Position numbers and translations under genes: made by a program. A DNA stretch of 64,000 nucleotides. Source: an uncultured Sphingomonadaceae bacterium. Lineage in GTDB: Bacteria; Pseudomonadota; Alphaproteobacteria; Sphingomonadales; Sphingomonadaceae. Location: assembly GCA_947499255.1 (NCBI GenBank), contig CANMNF010000001.1, positions 930,001 to 994,000 on the forward strand. Direction: 5' to 3'. The notes beneath the pieces are model-generated. The model did not search any database, was not told the origin of the DNA, and saw only the letters and a list, made by a program, of their open reading frames with translations. This document shows, one piece after another, positions 52,779-62,089 of the stretch; the stretch's first letter is position 1, and each line of letters opens with the position of its first letter.

Positions 52779-53035
52779 GCTGATCTCCGAAAGCTTGAGA
52801 GGATTTCGCTAGCAGTGCGCAAAGCGAAATTCATCCTTTTGCGGCGATTGTGTACAAACAGACGGTGGATAAGGAGGCATACAGCGCCTTTGCTGAACCT
52901 TGCATGCAAAGCATAGGTGCCTCGCATCAACCGCATCGCGCATCCCCGCGAGCGGCACGGCTGGATGTCACTTGGAGCAAGGCTTGGGGCAAGGATAGGC
53001 TTTCTCCCAGAGGCTGCGCGCGCTAGGGGCGCTGC

Positions 53036-53854
53036 ATGACTGGAAATACCCCATATGATCCGCTGCAAGGCTCCGCCAAACAAAGCGCGCCAGAGGCCGA
53101 AGAAAAAAAGGGCGAGCGTATCGCCAAGCTGCTCGCGCGGGCGGGCGTTGCCAGCCGCCGAGAAGTGGAGCGGATGATTGGCGATGGCCGCATTGCCCTG
53201 CGCGGCGAAGTGCTCAAAACGCCGGCGACCATTTTGCACAATTTGCGCGGTGTCACGGTGGACGGAAATCCCGTTGCCGCACCGGAGCGCACACAGCTGT
53301 TTGCCTTCAACAAGCCCACCGGCCTGATCACGGCAGAGCGCGATTTCAGCGGTAAGCCTACGATTTACAACGCTTTGCGCAATTCGCTGCCCAAAGGTGC
53401 GCCGCGTTTGATGCCTGTGGGCAGGCTTGATCTCAATACAGAAGGTTTACTGCTGCTCACCAATGATGGCGAGTTTAAGCGCGCGCTGGAATTGCCAAGC
53501 TCACAAGTGCCGCGCACCTATCGCGCCCGCGCGTTTGGCGATGTCAGTCAGGATCAGCTCGAAAGCTTGATCGAAGGGGTGACAATTGACGGCATGCGCT
53601 ATGGCAAGATCGATGCCGATCTGGAACGGCGCACGGGCCGCAACCAATGGATCGTGCTGACGTTGACCGAGGGCAAAAACCGCGAAGTGCGCAATGTGCT
53701 TGATTATCTAGGGTTAAAGGTCAGCCGCCTGATCCGCATCTCCTATGGTCCGTTTCAGTTGAACGATATGGCGCGCGGTGCGGCGGCGGAGATTCGCAAA
53801 GAGGATGTTGAACGCTTCCGTTCCACCTTGCGCAAAGATGGTGTGAAGCTGTGA
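53036..53854 (+). CDS. RluB/RsuA family pseudouridine synthase
   Basis: A 272-aa protein. An N-terminal charged stretch precedes an S4 domain (ERIAKLLARAGVASRREVERMI) and the catalytic domain with Asp132 in VGRLDLNTEG. FNKPTGLITA and GKNREVRNVL are also typical. It modifies 23S (RluB) or 16S (RsuA) rRNA; the site cannot be told for certain. The stop overlaps the rsmD GTG start (GTGA). Confidence 0.9.
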   Translation: MTGNTPYDPLQGSAKQSAPEAEEKKGERIAKLLARAGVASRREVERMIGDGRIALRGEVLKTPATILHNLRGVTVDGNPVAAPERTQLFAFNKPTGLITAERDFSGKPTIYNALRNSLPKGAPRLMPVGRLDLNTEGLLLLTNDGEFKRALELPSSQVPRTYRARAFGDVSQDQLESLIEGVTIDGMRYGKIDADLERRTGRNQWIVLTLTEGKNREVRNVLDYLGLKVSRLIRISYGPFQLNDMARGAAAEIRKEDVERFRSTLRKDGVKL

Positions 53855-54399
53855 GAATTATTGCAGGCGATTGGAAGCGCCGCCAATTGCGCACTCCGCC
53901 CGGTGATGCCACGCGGCCCACAGCGGATCGGACGCGCGAAACGCTGTTTTCGATGCTGATCAGCCGGTTAGGCGATTTTGAAGGGTTGGCCGTGGCGGAT
54001 TTGTTCGCAGGCTCTGGCGCGCTGGGTTTAGAAGCGCTGTCCCGCGGCGCGGCGACATGTTTGTTCGTCGAACACGATGCGCCCGCCATCCGCTCCCTGC
54101 GCGCCAATATTGCCAACTTGAATGCGCAAAGCCGCTGTGATGTGCGCGCCAGTTCGGTCATGGCGCTTGGCCCGGCCAAAACGCCGCTGGACCTGATAAT
54201 GCTGGACCCGCCATACAAATCCAATGCCGGGGTGGTGGCGATTGATAAGCTCGCACGACTGGGCTGGATTGGACCGGCAAGCTGGGTGGCGCTGGAAGTG
54301 GGCGCGAAGGATGAGGAGAACCTCAAAGCGCTCGATATCGATGCAGAGCGCAAGGTTGGCGCGGCGAAACTCGTACTCGCCCGTATGCCAGCGGACTAA
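53851..54399 (+). CDS. rsmD: 16S rRNA (guanine966-N2)-methyltransferase
   Basis: A 182-aa methyltransferase. MRIIAGDWKRRQL and TRPTADRTRETLF at the start, SAM motif LFAGSGALGLEA and catalytic DPPY at 119-122 are all typical of RsmD. GTG start coupled to the pseudouridine synthase gene. Confidence 0.94.
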   Translation: MRIIAGDWKRRQLRTPPGDATRPTADRTRETLFSMLISRLGDFEGLAVADLFAGSGALGLEALSRGAATCLFVEHDAPAIRSLRANIANLNAQSRCDVRASSVMALGPAKTPLDLIMLDPPYKSNAGVVAIDKLARLGWIGPASWVALEVGAKDEENLKALDIDAERKVGAAKLVLARMPAD

Positions 54400-54421
54400 T
54401 CCCGCCGCGCCTGGCTGCTTA

Positions 54422-54754
54422 TTAAGGCATCGGGGATGCTTCTTGTCGCATCGATTCGATCCCCTGCCACACAGCTTCCTGATCCTCGGGGCTCATCGCC
54501 ACAAGGCTGGCCTTGTCCGCATTGTCCATCTGCCAGAACAACTTTTGCCGTTCGGCTGAAAGTGATTGATAATAATCGCGAATTTCTGCCGGCCAAGTCG
54601 CATATTCGGCCTGCTGTTCAGGCGTCATTGCATTATCATTGGCAGCAGGCGGCGGGGCCAGTGGATCGCCTGTATCCTGCGCCAATGCGGGCATAGCCAC
54701 TACCGCAGCCGCAGAAGCAACCAGTGCAGCGGGGAGGAAAGTTTTGAACAACAT
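54422..54754 (-). CDS. Exported protein of unknown function, 110 aa
   Basis: A signal peptide (MLFKTFLPAALV..., cut near 26, ALA) and a Pro/Asn-rich linker, then two short helices: MTPEQQAEYATWPAEIRDYY and LFWQMDNADKASLVAM. AAGGAGA lies before the ATG. The family is not recognised; similar short periplasmic proteins are common in sphingomonads. Convergent with rsmD. Confidence 0.7.
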   Translation of the reverse strand: MLFKTFLPAALVASAAAVVAMPALAQDTGDPLAPPPAANDNAMTPEQQAEYATWPAEIRDYYQSLSAERQKLFWQMDNADKASLVAMSPEDQEAVWQGIESMRQEASPMP

Positions 54755-54876
54755 GATCGTCTCCTTTTCACGCCCCCGGGATCTTTGCTGTACCGCCTCA
54801 TCTGCCGGGTGGCGAACCGCCCCGCCCCGCTTCGTAGACGCCTTGTCGAAAGCTGTGTGCAAAACGCGATCAATGG

Positions 54877-57222
54877 ATGAACGGCTTGCGAGCCGCCGCG
54901 ATGTTCCCTAGCTGTTCACCTGTGACTGACCCTGCTCTTCCCGCTTCCGAAACTGACTTGCCGCCATGGCTTGCGCGCCTCAACACGCCGCAGCGCGATG
55001 CTGTGTTGACGACAGAGGGGCCGGTGCTGATGTTGGCAGGGGCTGGCACGGGGAAGACAGCGGCTCTGACCCATCGCCTTGCGCATTTGATCCGCGAACG
55101 GCGCGCTTGGCCCAGCGAAATTCTGTGCGTGACCTTCACCAATAAAGCGGCGCGCGAAATGCGTGAGCGGGTGGGCAGGCTGATCGGTGATGCGGTGGAA
55201 GGGATGCCATGGTTGGGCACGTTCCATTCAATCGGTGCCAAGATGCTGCGCCGTCATGCCGAATTGGTGGGCCTGCAAAGCAATTACACTATTATCGACA
55301 CCGATGATCAAATCCGCTTGCTGAAAAGCCTGCTTTCCGAAGCTGATATTGACGACAAACGCTGGCCCGCGCGGCAATTGGCGGGACTGCTGGATCGCTG
55401 GAAAAATCGCGGGCTTAATCCGCAAGATTTGGATGCGGTGGAGAATGAAAGCTACGCCAATGGCCGCGGTCAGGCGATGTATCACCGGTATCAAGAACGT
55501 TTGAAGGAGCTGAACGCCTGCGATTTTGGCGATTTGCTGCTCCATGTCCTCAACATTTTGCGCACGCATCCCGATGTGTTGAAGCAATATCAGGACCGCT
55601 TCAAATACGTAATGGTGGACGAATATCAGGACACAAATGCTGTCCAATATCTGTGGCTGCGATTGATCGCGCAGACGCGCAAAAACATTTGCGTGGTGGG
55701 TGATGATGATCAATCGATCTATTCATGGCGTGGTGCAGAAGTTGCGAATATCCTGCGGTTTGAAAAGGATTTTCCGGGCGCAAAGGTAATTAAGCTGGAG
55801 CAGAATTATCGCTCCACTCCGCAAATCCTTGCCGCAGCATCCGGCTTAATCGAAGCCAATTCTCAACGGCTGGGCAAGACGCTTTGGACCGAATTGCCCG
55901 AAGGTGAAAAACTGCGCTCTATCGGTGTGTGGGATGCACCCGAAGAAGCGCGCCGGGTAAGCGAGGAGATCGAGCGGCTGGAGCGTGAAGGCGCTTCGCT
56001 GGAGCAGGTCGCCATCCTTGTCCGCGCGCAATATCAGACGCGCGAATTCGAAGACCGTTTTATCCAGATCGGGCTCAACTATCGCATCATCGGCGGCTTT
56101 CGCTTCTACGAACGCGCTGAAATCCGGGATGCTTTGGCGTATTTGCGGGTGATTGCGCAGCCTGCTGATGATCTGGCCTTTGAGCGCATCTATAATCAGC
56201 CCAAGCGCGGCCTTGGCGCCAAAACGCTTGAGAAGATGTACGCCCATGCGCGCCGGACGGCCAAGCCGCTTGCCGCTGCCGCTTTGGAGCTTGCCGATAG
56301 CGATGAGCTGCCGCCCCGCGCGCGCAATACCATTGCGGCATTGATGGGCGATTTCCTGCGCTGGCGCGAAACCTCAGAAGAGGTCGCGCCAGCGGAGCTT
56401 ATTCGCATGGTGATGGCGGAAAGCGGCTATGACGATATGTTGCAGGCGGACCGTTCGCCAGAAGCGGCCGGCCGCGCGGATAACCTTGTCGAGCTGGCCC
56501 GCGCGATGGAGGATTACGCGACGCTTGGCGATTTCCTCGAACATGTCAGCCTGGTGATGGACAATGATGCGCGCGACGATGAGGAAAAGGTCACTATCAT
56601 GACCATGCACGCGGCCAAGGGTTTGGAATTTGACCATGTCTTTCTGCCAGGCTGGGAAGAAGGCGTGTTTCCATCGCAGCGCTCTCTCGATGAAGGCGGA
56701 TTGGCCAGTTTGGAAGAAGAGCGCCGCCTTGCCTATGTCGCGATAACGCGGGCGCGCCGCCGCTGCACCATTTTGCATGCCGCCAACCGCCGCATTTTTG
56801 GCCAATGGACCAGCTCGATCCCGTCACGCTTCCTTGAAGAATTGCCAGAAGAATTTGTGAATGCGGAAACCACGATGACGGGCGGCAAATCGCTCTGGCA
56901 AGCCAATTGGAGCGAGCAGGAGGATCCGTTTGCGCATGTTTCCCAAGCCCGGCCAGAACGCTCACAACAACGCGGACCTGGTTGGCAGCGCGCACTATCA
57001 ACAGGGTATGAACCCAAGCAGAGCCGAGTGAAAGAAACGACCCGCTCAGCCGCCAGTTTCGCTGCCAAGCCGCGCGGCGATATTGCTATCGGCGCGCGGG
57101 TGTTTCACGAGAAGTTTGGATATGGCGCAGTCCTTGGCCAAGAAGGCAACAAGCTGGAAATCGACTTTGAAAAAGCCGGTACCAAGCGCGTGATAGATAG
57201 TTTTGTGAAGCTGGCCGAGTAA
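54877..57222 (+). CDS. uvrD: UvrD/PcrA family DNA helicase
   Basis: A 781-aa superfamily 1A 3'-5' helicase of nucleotide-excision and mismatch repair. Motifs: Walker A AGAGTGKT (54-61), TFTNKAAREM, Walker B DEYQDTN (248-254), GDDDQSIYSWRGA, QNYRST, and late TMHAAKGLEFDHVFLPG and YVAITRARR. The C-terminal 60 residues form the Tudor-like end (ARVFHEKFGYGAVLG). The exact start is uncertain (54877, 54901 or GTG 54922) because none has a clear ribosome-binding site. Confidence 0.93.
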   Translation: MNGLRAAAMFPSCSPVTDPALPASETDLPPWLARLNTPQRDAVLTTEGPVLMLAGAGTGKTAALTHRLAHLIRERRAWPSEILCVTFTNKAAREMRERVGRLIGDAVEGMPWLGTFHSIGAKMLRRHAELVGLQSNYTIIDTDDQIRLLKSLLSEADIDDKRWPARQLAGLLDRWKNRGLNPQDLDAVENESYANGRGQAMYHRYQERLKELNACDFGDLLLHVLNILRTHPDVLKQYQDRFKYVMVDEYQDTNAVQYLWLRLIAQTRKNICVVGDDDQSIYSWRGAEVANILRFEKDFPGAKVIKLEQNYRSTPQILAAASGLIEANSQRLGKTLWTELPEGEKLRSIGVWDAPEEARRVSEEIERLEREGASLEQVAILVRAQYQTREFEDRFIQIGLNYRIIGGFRFYERAEIRDALAYLRVIAQPADDLAFERIYNQPKRGLGAKTLEKMYAHARRTAKPLAAAALELADSDELPPRARNTIAALMGDFLRWRETSEEVAPAELIRMVMAESGYDDMLQADRSPEAAGRADNLVELARAMEDYATLGDFLEHVSLVMDNDARDDEEKVTIMTMHAAKGLEFDHVFLPGWEEGVFPSQRSLDEGGLASLEEERRLAYVAITRARRRCTILHAANRRIFGQWTSSIPSRFLEELPEEFVNAETTMTGGKSLWQANWSEQEDPFAHVSQARPERSQQRGPGWQRALSTGYEPKQSRVKETTRSAASFAAKPRGDIAIGARVFHEKFGYGAVLGQEGNKLEIDFEKAGTKRVIDSFVKLAE

Positions 57223-57234
57223 GGCCGCGAAAGC

Positions 57235-58650
57235 TTAGCGGAAGCCTACTCCGAGGAAATCAGGCTTGGGCCCGTTCCACTCACCAGCCGGGACCGGATC
57301 TTCCTTAGGCTCACGCTTGCGATTGGAGCGGCGGGGTTCCGATTTAGGAGCGCGCTCACGGCTTTCCTTGCGCGGTTTGCGCTCTTGCTCTTGCTGAGTT
57401 TCTTGGCGCGTTTCTTCACCCGCCTGCTCAACTTTTGCTGCCGGTTCGGCTTTCTGTTTCTCAGCTTTATCGTCTGCCTTTTGAGCAGGTTTGCTCTTTT
57501 TGGCATCAGGCGCCGCTTTTAGCTCCACGCGGACGTCTTTCTTGCCGAAAACCTTGATCTTGCTGCCAGTGAGCTTTTCAACATTGGCAATCGCTTCGCT
57601 GTCTTCATCCGAAACCAGCGTGAAAGCACGGCCCAAAGCGCCTGCGCGACCTGTTCGGCCGATGCGGTGCACATAATCATCCGGGTGCCACGGCGTATCG
57701 AAGTTAAACACGTGCGAGACGCCTTTCACATCCAGTCCGCGTGCAGCGACATCGCTGGCGACCAGAATGTTGACATCACCCGATTTGAACCGTTCCAATT
57801 CCTTCAAACGGCTGTTTTGATCCATGTCACCATGGATTTCACCGCTGGAAAAACCGGCCCGTTGCAGATCCTTGTTGAGTTCGCGCACGGTTGTTTTGCG
57901 ATTGGCAAAGATAATTGCGGTTTCAACAAGATCATTGGCCAGCAGCCATTTCAATGTCGAACGCTTTTCGCGCGCCTTGATCGGGATTTTGAAGGCAGTG
58001 ATATTTTCATTGGTCGATGCAGCCCGGCTCACTTCAATCCGCTTGGGATTGTTGAGGAAGGTCTTCGCCAGCTTGGCAATAGGCGGTGGCATCGTTGCGG
58101 AAAACAGCATCGTTTGGCGTGTTTCAGGCAATTTTGAGCAGATGAATTCGATATCGGGGATAAAGCCCATATCCAGCATCCGATCAGCTTCATCGATCAC
58201 CAGCAGCTCACACCCGTTGAGCATGATTTTGCCGCGTTCAAACAAATCCATTAAGCGGCCCGGTGTAGCGATCAGCACATCAACGCCTTCATCCAGCGCC
58301 TTGATCTGATCACCCATCTGCACGCCGCCAATCAGTAGCGCCATTGAGAGATCATGGTTCTTGCCATATTTCTCAAAATTTTCAGCAACCTGCGCGGCCA
58401 ATTCGCGCGTCGGCTCCAAAATCAAAGAGCGCGGCATACGCGCCCGGCGCCGTCCATTGGCCAGCACATCGATCATCGGCAGCACAAAGCTTGCGGTTTT
58501 GCCCGTACCGGTCTGGGCGATGCCGATGAGATCTTTCATCATCAACACAGCGGGGATCGCCTCTGCCTGAATAGGCGTAGGTTCATCATACCCGGCCGAA
58601 TTTACGGCTTGGAGCAATTCGTCAGACAGGCCGAGATCGGCAAATTTCAT
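57235..58650 (-). CDS. DEAD-box RNA helicase (RhlE-like)
   Basis: A 471-aa helicase with Q-motif (about 22-29), AQTGTGKT (45-52), DEAD at 153-156, the SAT block LFSATMPP, and ARGLDVKGVSHV and HRIGRTGRAG. After residue 370 the tail is rich in Lys/Glu/Arg/Gln, as in RhlE proteins. It acts in ribosome assembly or RNA decay. The start is set at MKFADLGLSDELL; an upstream extension to 58764 is not conserved-looking. Confidence 0.92.
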   Translation of the reverse strand: MKFADLGLSDELLQAVNSAGYDEPTPIQAEAIPAVLMMKDLIGIAQTGTGKTASFVLPMIDVLANGRRRARMPRSLILEPTRELAAQVAENFEKYGKNHDLSMALLIGGVQMGDQIKALDEGVDVLIATPGRLMDLFERGKIMLNGCELLVIDEADRMLDMGFIPDIEFICSKLPETRQTMLFSATMPPPIAKLAKTFLNNPKRIEVSRAASTNENITAFKIPIKAREKRSTLKWLLANDLVETAIIFANRKTTVRELNKDLQRAGFSSGEIHGDMDQNSRLKELERFKSGDVNILVASDVAARGLDVKGVSHVFNFDTPWHPDDYVHRIGRTGRAGALGRAFTLVSDEDSEAIANVEKLTGSKIKVFGKKDVRVELKAAPDAKKSKPAQKADDKAEKQKAEPAAKVEQAGEETRQETQQEQERKPRKESRERAPKSEPRRSNRKREPKEDPVPAGEWNGPKPDFLGVGFR

Positions 58651-58795
58651 AGGCGTTACAATGTCCGGATCAAAAGTGTCGCGCCAGTGTGACGCGGCAG
58701 AAGAGCTGACCGAGGGAATTTCCTCCGGCAAACTTGCAGCGCGCACTACGCGCGCCACGCGCAAATTGCAAGTTAGGGTAGGAAGCGTAGTGTGT

Positions 58796-58849
58796 TCAAC
58801 CGGCCACAGCGCCTCAACCGGCCACAGCGCCTCAACCAGCTACAGCAAC
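58796..58849. repeat. Three tandem 18-bp units, each containing a stop codon
   Basis: Units 58796-58813 and 58814-58831 are identical; 58832-58849 has five differences. On the minus strand the third unit codes for the end of the neighbouring gene (VAVAG, stop), and the two downstream copies repeat the same stop in frame. Confidence 0.85.
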
Positions 58850-59389
58850 CAGCCGGCTAAAGCCTTCAACCGCGCAGCTCGATCCTGCGCGCGATTGCAA
58901 GCGATCACGATCGGCACAAAGGCGGCCATCGTCGCTGCGTTCGATATAAAAGCCGGAATAAAAATCACGTGCTGCACATTTGCGCTCCAACGTGGCCGTC
59001 AAAATCGCGCGATCTCGGGTGAACAGCAAAAGGCGATTGTCGTGCGTTGGGCGAACACCCAAAATACTTTCCACCTGAACACAATCGGTGTGCGGCACTT
59101 CTTCAAAATTCGCCTGCATATTGCGGCGTGGCAATTCTGCCATAAGCGTGGTGCGGGTTGCTTCGTCACTTGGCGCGATGCGGATGATAACCCGGCGTTC
59201 TACCCGGACTTGACCCCAGACTTCGCCGCGGCGCGCTTCATTCAAAACACGAAACGTATCCTGCGCCATCGGATCAAGGCTTAACGCGCCGCCGGGCAAT
59301 CGCGCATCCTGCGCGCTGGCTGGCCAATGCACAGCGGCGACCGGCACGCATAAAGCGAGGCAGGCAAGAAAGAGGCAAAGACGTTTCAT
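58832..59389 (-). CDS. Exported protein of unknown function, 185 aa
   Basis: A signal peptide (MKRLCLFLACLALC..., cut near 26, ASA), then a domain with RVERRVIIRIAP, FEEVPHTDCVQV, DRAILTATLERKCAARDFYSGFYIE and DRDRLQSRAGSSC. The cysteines may pair. This resembles a conserved hypothetical family seen in sphingomonads, with no known role. It ends within a tandem 18-bp repeat. Confidence 0.75.
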   Translation of the reverse strand: MKRLCLFLACLALCVPVAAVHWPASAQDARLPGGALSLDPMAQDTFRVLNEARRGEVWGQVRVERRVIIRIAPSDEATRTTLMAELPRRNMQANFEEVPHTDCVQVESILGVRPTHDNRLLLFTRDRAILTATLERKCAARDFYSGFYIERSDDGRLCADRDRLQSRAGSSCAVEGFSRLVAVAG

Positions 59390-59563
59390 TGTGGCAAAGT
59401 GTCCGGTCATCGTAGAAAGTGTCCGGTAACAACATGCGTTGCGCCAACACTTCATTTGTTCGTTTGTCAGACGAATGGCCCCTGTTAGACGATTGGATTG
59501 AATGCTGGCTTAATCCCCCGATTGCACTTTGCAAGCTTTGCGCAGCGCTGGCATAGGCGCGGC

Positions 59564-61012
59564 ATGAACGAAAAAGATGAATTTTGCCAAAAAGCTGCCG
59601 ACCTTCTGGGGGATCGCGGGTGGACGCGTGATGGCGATATGGTCACTCCGTGGCTGACCGATTGGCGTGGCCGGTTTACAGGGCGCGCGCTTGGCATGGC
59701 ATCGCCTGTCACGGCATTGGAAGTGTCCAGACTGGTCAAACTGTGCGGTGAATATGGTGTCCCGATCGTGCCTCAGGGCGGCAATTCGGGCATGTCTGGC
59801 GGCGCAACGCCGGATGAAAGCGGCGATGCGGTGCTGCTATCGCTGCGCCGCATGACGCAGGTGCGCCGGTTTGACGAGAAAGCGCGCGAGATCACCTGTG
59901 AGGCGGGCATGATCCTGCAAACCTTACACGATCAGGTCGAAGCCGAAGGACTACGCTTCCCACTCACCTTGGGCGGCAAAGGTTCGGCCACCATTGGCGG
60001 GTTGATTGCAACCAATGCCGGCGGGACGCAGGTGTTGCGGCATGGTTCAATGGGCGCGCAGGTGCTGGGGCTGGAAGTGGTGCTGGCTGACGGGCAAGTG
60101 TTTGACGCCCTCACCCCGCTGAAAAAAGACAATCGCGGTTTTGATCTGAAACAGATGATGATCGGTTCCGAAGGGACGCTGGGCATTGTAACTGCTGCAA
60201 CCTTGCGGCTGCTGCCTGCTTTGGCGGATCGCGCGGTGTTGTGGGCGGGGCTTGGATCGGTGCATGATACGCGCAGTTTGTTGCATCATGTTCAGGACAT
60301 GGCAGGCAATGCGCTCGAAGGGTTTGAAATCTTGCCTCGCCATAGCTTTGATGCGGTAATTGCGCATAGTGAGACTGCGCGCTCACCTCTTGCCGGAACG
60401 CATGAATGGCACGCATTGATAGAGCTGGCGGCGGATGCTGCCTCGGCCGATGCATTGCCCAAACTGGCGGAAAATGTGCTGATGAGTGCGTTTGAGAAGG
60501 GTCTGGTTGAAGATGCAGCTATTGCGCAAAATGAAACGCAGGCTGCGCAATTCTGGGGCATTCGCGAAGATGTGCCAATTGCCGAGCGCGCATTGGGTCC
60601 AGCAGTTCAACATGACATATCCGTGCCAGTGGCGCGGATGCCGGAGTTTATCGCAGAAGCCGTTCCCAAACTGGAGCGTGATTTCCCCGGCACCAAAGCT
60701 GTGGCCTTTGGCCATTTGGGCGATGGCAATGTGCATTTTCATGTCATTGCAGACAGCGATGCTGATCCGGCAACGTGGTATAACGAGGTCGGGAGCATCG
60801 TCAGTAGGCAAGTTTATAACATGGTTACCCGCTATCAAGGCTCCATCAGCGCAGAGCATGGTATTGGCCAATTGAAGCTGGCTGAATTGGCCCGGTTGGC
60901 TGATCCTGTGAAGATTGCTTTGATGCAGCAGGTCAAGACCGCGTTGGACCCGTCGGGGATACTCAATCCCGGTAAGCTGGTCCCGCTTGCGTCCGAGGCG
61001 GTGAACGACTAA
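59564..61012 (+). CDS. FAD-binding oxidoreductase, GlcD/2-hydroxyacid dehydrogenase family
   Basis: A 482-aa flavoprotein. The FAD-binding loop PQGGNSGMSGG is at 70-80; KGSATIGGLIATNAGG and IGSEGTLGIV follow. The FAD-oxidase C-domain has FGHLGDGNVHFHV and SAEHGIGQLK. It probably oxidises a D-2-hydroxyacid such as D-lactate or 2-hydroxyglutarate; the true substrate is not visible. Start at MNEKDEFC; an earlier Met at 59498 is less likely. Confidence 0.9.
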   Translation: MNEKDEFCQKAADLLGDRGWTRDGDMVTPWLTDWRGRFTGRALGMASPVTALEVSRLVKLCGEYGVPIVPQGGNSGMSGGATPDESGDAVLLSLRRMTQVRRFDEKAREITCEAGMILQTLHDQVEAEGLRFPLTLGGKGSATIGGLIATNAGGTQVLRHGSMGAQVLGLEVVLADGQVFDALTPLKKDNRGFDLKQMMIGSEGTLGIVTAATLRLLPALADRAVLWAGLGSVHDTRSLLHHVQDMAGNALEGFEILPRHSFDAVIAHSETARSPLAGTHEWHALIELAADAASADALPKLAENVLMSAFEKGLVEDAAIAQNETQAAQFWGIREDVPIAERALGPAVQHDISVPVARMPEFIAEAVPKLERDFPGTKAVAFGHLGDGNVHFHVIADSDADPATWYNEVGSIVSRQVYNMVTRYQGSISAEHGIGQLKLAELARLADPVKIALMQQVKTALDPSGILNPGKLVPLASEAVND

Positions 61013-61099
61013 AGCCCCGCCCTGAATTGCGATATTGGAGTTGTGGCCTTGGCCATCTGCTTCAAGATCGCCAGATCAGCCATAAGCGGAGAGAATTTC

Positions 61100-61888
61100 A
61101 TGGCCAGCGCGCCGAAAAACAATTTGCCCGTCCTTTACAAGGACCTCATTCCCCTCAACTCCAAAGAGCATTCCAAGTGGACATCGCGCACTGTCGATAA
61201 AGCGCCCTGGATCGCCAATGTGCACGCTATCCCGCTGACCGTAGAAGAATTTCCAGCAGCGCAGCGTGATTTCCCAATCGTTTTCTCTGCCGGCGAAAAC
61301 CCCGTTCCGCTCGCATTGATGGGCCTGAACGAAGGCGTGAATGTCTTTTTTGAAGAAGATGGCACTCCGCGCGGTGCGCCTTATGTGCCTGCTTATGCGC
61401 GCCGCTATCCTTTTCTGCTCGCGAAGATCGATCCCAATTCGGACAGTCTTTCTTTGTGCTTTGATCCGACCAGTGATCTGGTTGGTGAGAGTGAAGACGG
61501 CACTCCTCTTTTTACTGAAGGCAACGAACCTTCCGAGCACACCAATGGGCTGTTGCAGTTCTGCGAAAAGTTTGAAGAAGCTGGCAGCAAGACGCAGATG
61601 TTCGTTGAAGAACTGAAAAAAGCAGAGTTGCTGATGGACGGCGAAGTGTCGATCAATCGCAATGACGGCGAAGACAAGCCGTTCGTGTATCGCGGTTTCC
61701 AAATGATCAATCAGGAAAAACTGGCGAAATTGCGTGGCGATCAATTGCGCAAATGGTCCGAAAACGGAATGCTGCCCCTGATCTATGCGCAGCTATTCTC
61801 GGTAGACCTTATGCGCATGGTATTTGCGCGTCAGGTTGAACAGGGCAAAATCCCTGAACGCCCGGAAATGCCTGCTCAACCCAATTAA
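61100..61888 (+). CDS. SapC family protein
   Basis: A 262-aa protein matching the SapC (PF07277) family. It contains NLPVLYKDLIPLNSKEHS, FPIVFSAGENPVPLALMGL, YVPAYARRYPFLLA and FVYRGFQMINQEKL. SapC was named from a Campylobacter S-layer locus. In sphingomonads it often lies near TonB receptors and tryptophan-halogenase-like genes, but here it stands alone. GGAGAG precedes ATG 61100. Confidence 0.88.
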   Translation: MASAPKNNLPVLYKDLIPLNSKEHSKWTSRTVDKAPWIANVHAIPLTVEEFPAAQRDFPIVFSAGENPVPLALMGLNEGVNVFFEEDGTPRGAPYVPAYARRYPFLLAKIDPNSDSLSLCFDPTSDLVGESEDGTPLFTEGNEPSEHTNGLLQFCEKFEEAGSKTQMFVEELKKAELLMDGEVSINRNDGEDKPFVYRGFQMINQEKLAKLRGDQLRKWSENGMLPLIYAQLFSVDLMRMVFARQVEQGKIPERPEMPAQPN

Positions 61889-61916
61889 ATCCGTTAATCC
61901 TTCGGGGTTACGCAAT

Positions 61917-61954
61917 AAAACGCCGCCAGATTCGCTTGAATTTGGCGGCGTTTT
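61917..61954 (+). terminator. Rho-independent terminator after sapC
   Basis: A 12-bp perfect stem AAAACGCCGCCA (61917-61928) with 61943-61954, followed by the T-run within its right arm. Confidence 0.9.
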
Positions 61955-61963
61955 GCATATATC
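61936..61963 (+). promoter_or_regulatory. Candidate promoter of a small RNA
   Basis: TTGAAT (61936-61941), 16 bases, TATATC (61958-61963). It overlaps the sapC terminator and points to the 62 kb hairpin region. Confidence 0.35.
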
Positions 61964-61969
61964 TGCGTC

Positions 61970-62074
61970 GTTCCTTCGGTGCACCCCTCATGGCCCGTTG
62001 GAACTGGCACGCTTCGGCGTGTTAACTCCCTAAACCTTGGCCACCTCGTGCGTTTTGCACGGGGTGGCTTTTTT
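61970..62074 (+). ncRNA. Candidate small RNA between sapC and the amidohydrolase gene
   Basis: About 105 bases bounded by a promoter-like pair upstream and a strong terminator downstream. It contains a central hairpin with a C(UUCG)G tetraloop (62006-62023) and a 3' terminator hairpin (62040-62068) followed by six T. No reading frame is supported. Not matched to a known family. Confidence 0.4.
62040..62074 (+). terminator. Rho-independent terminator of the candidate sRNA
   Basis: A 12-bp stem (62040-62051 with 62057-62068, one G-U), GTTTT loop, then TTTTTT. The gene it ends is not the sapC gene, which has its own terminator 85 bases earlier. Confidence 0.88.
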
Positions 62075-62089
62075 CTTGGAAATTCATTG

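Noticed and set aside
58796-58849. CRISPR-like direct repeats
   Set aside because: Only three units directly abutting one another, no spacers and no cas genes. They are simple tandem repeats at a gene end.
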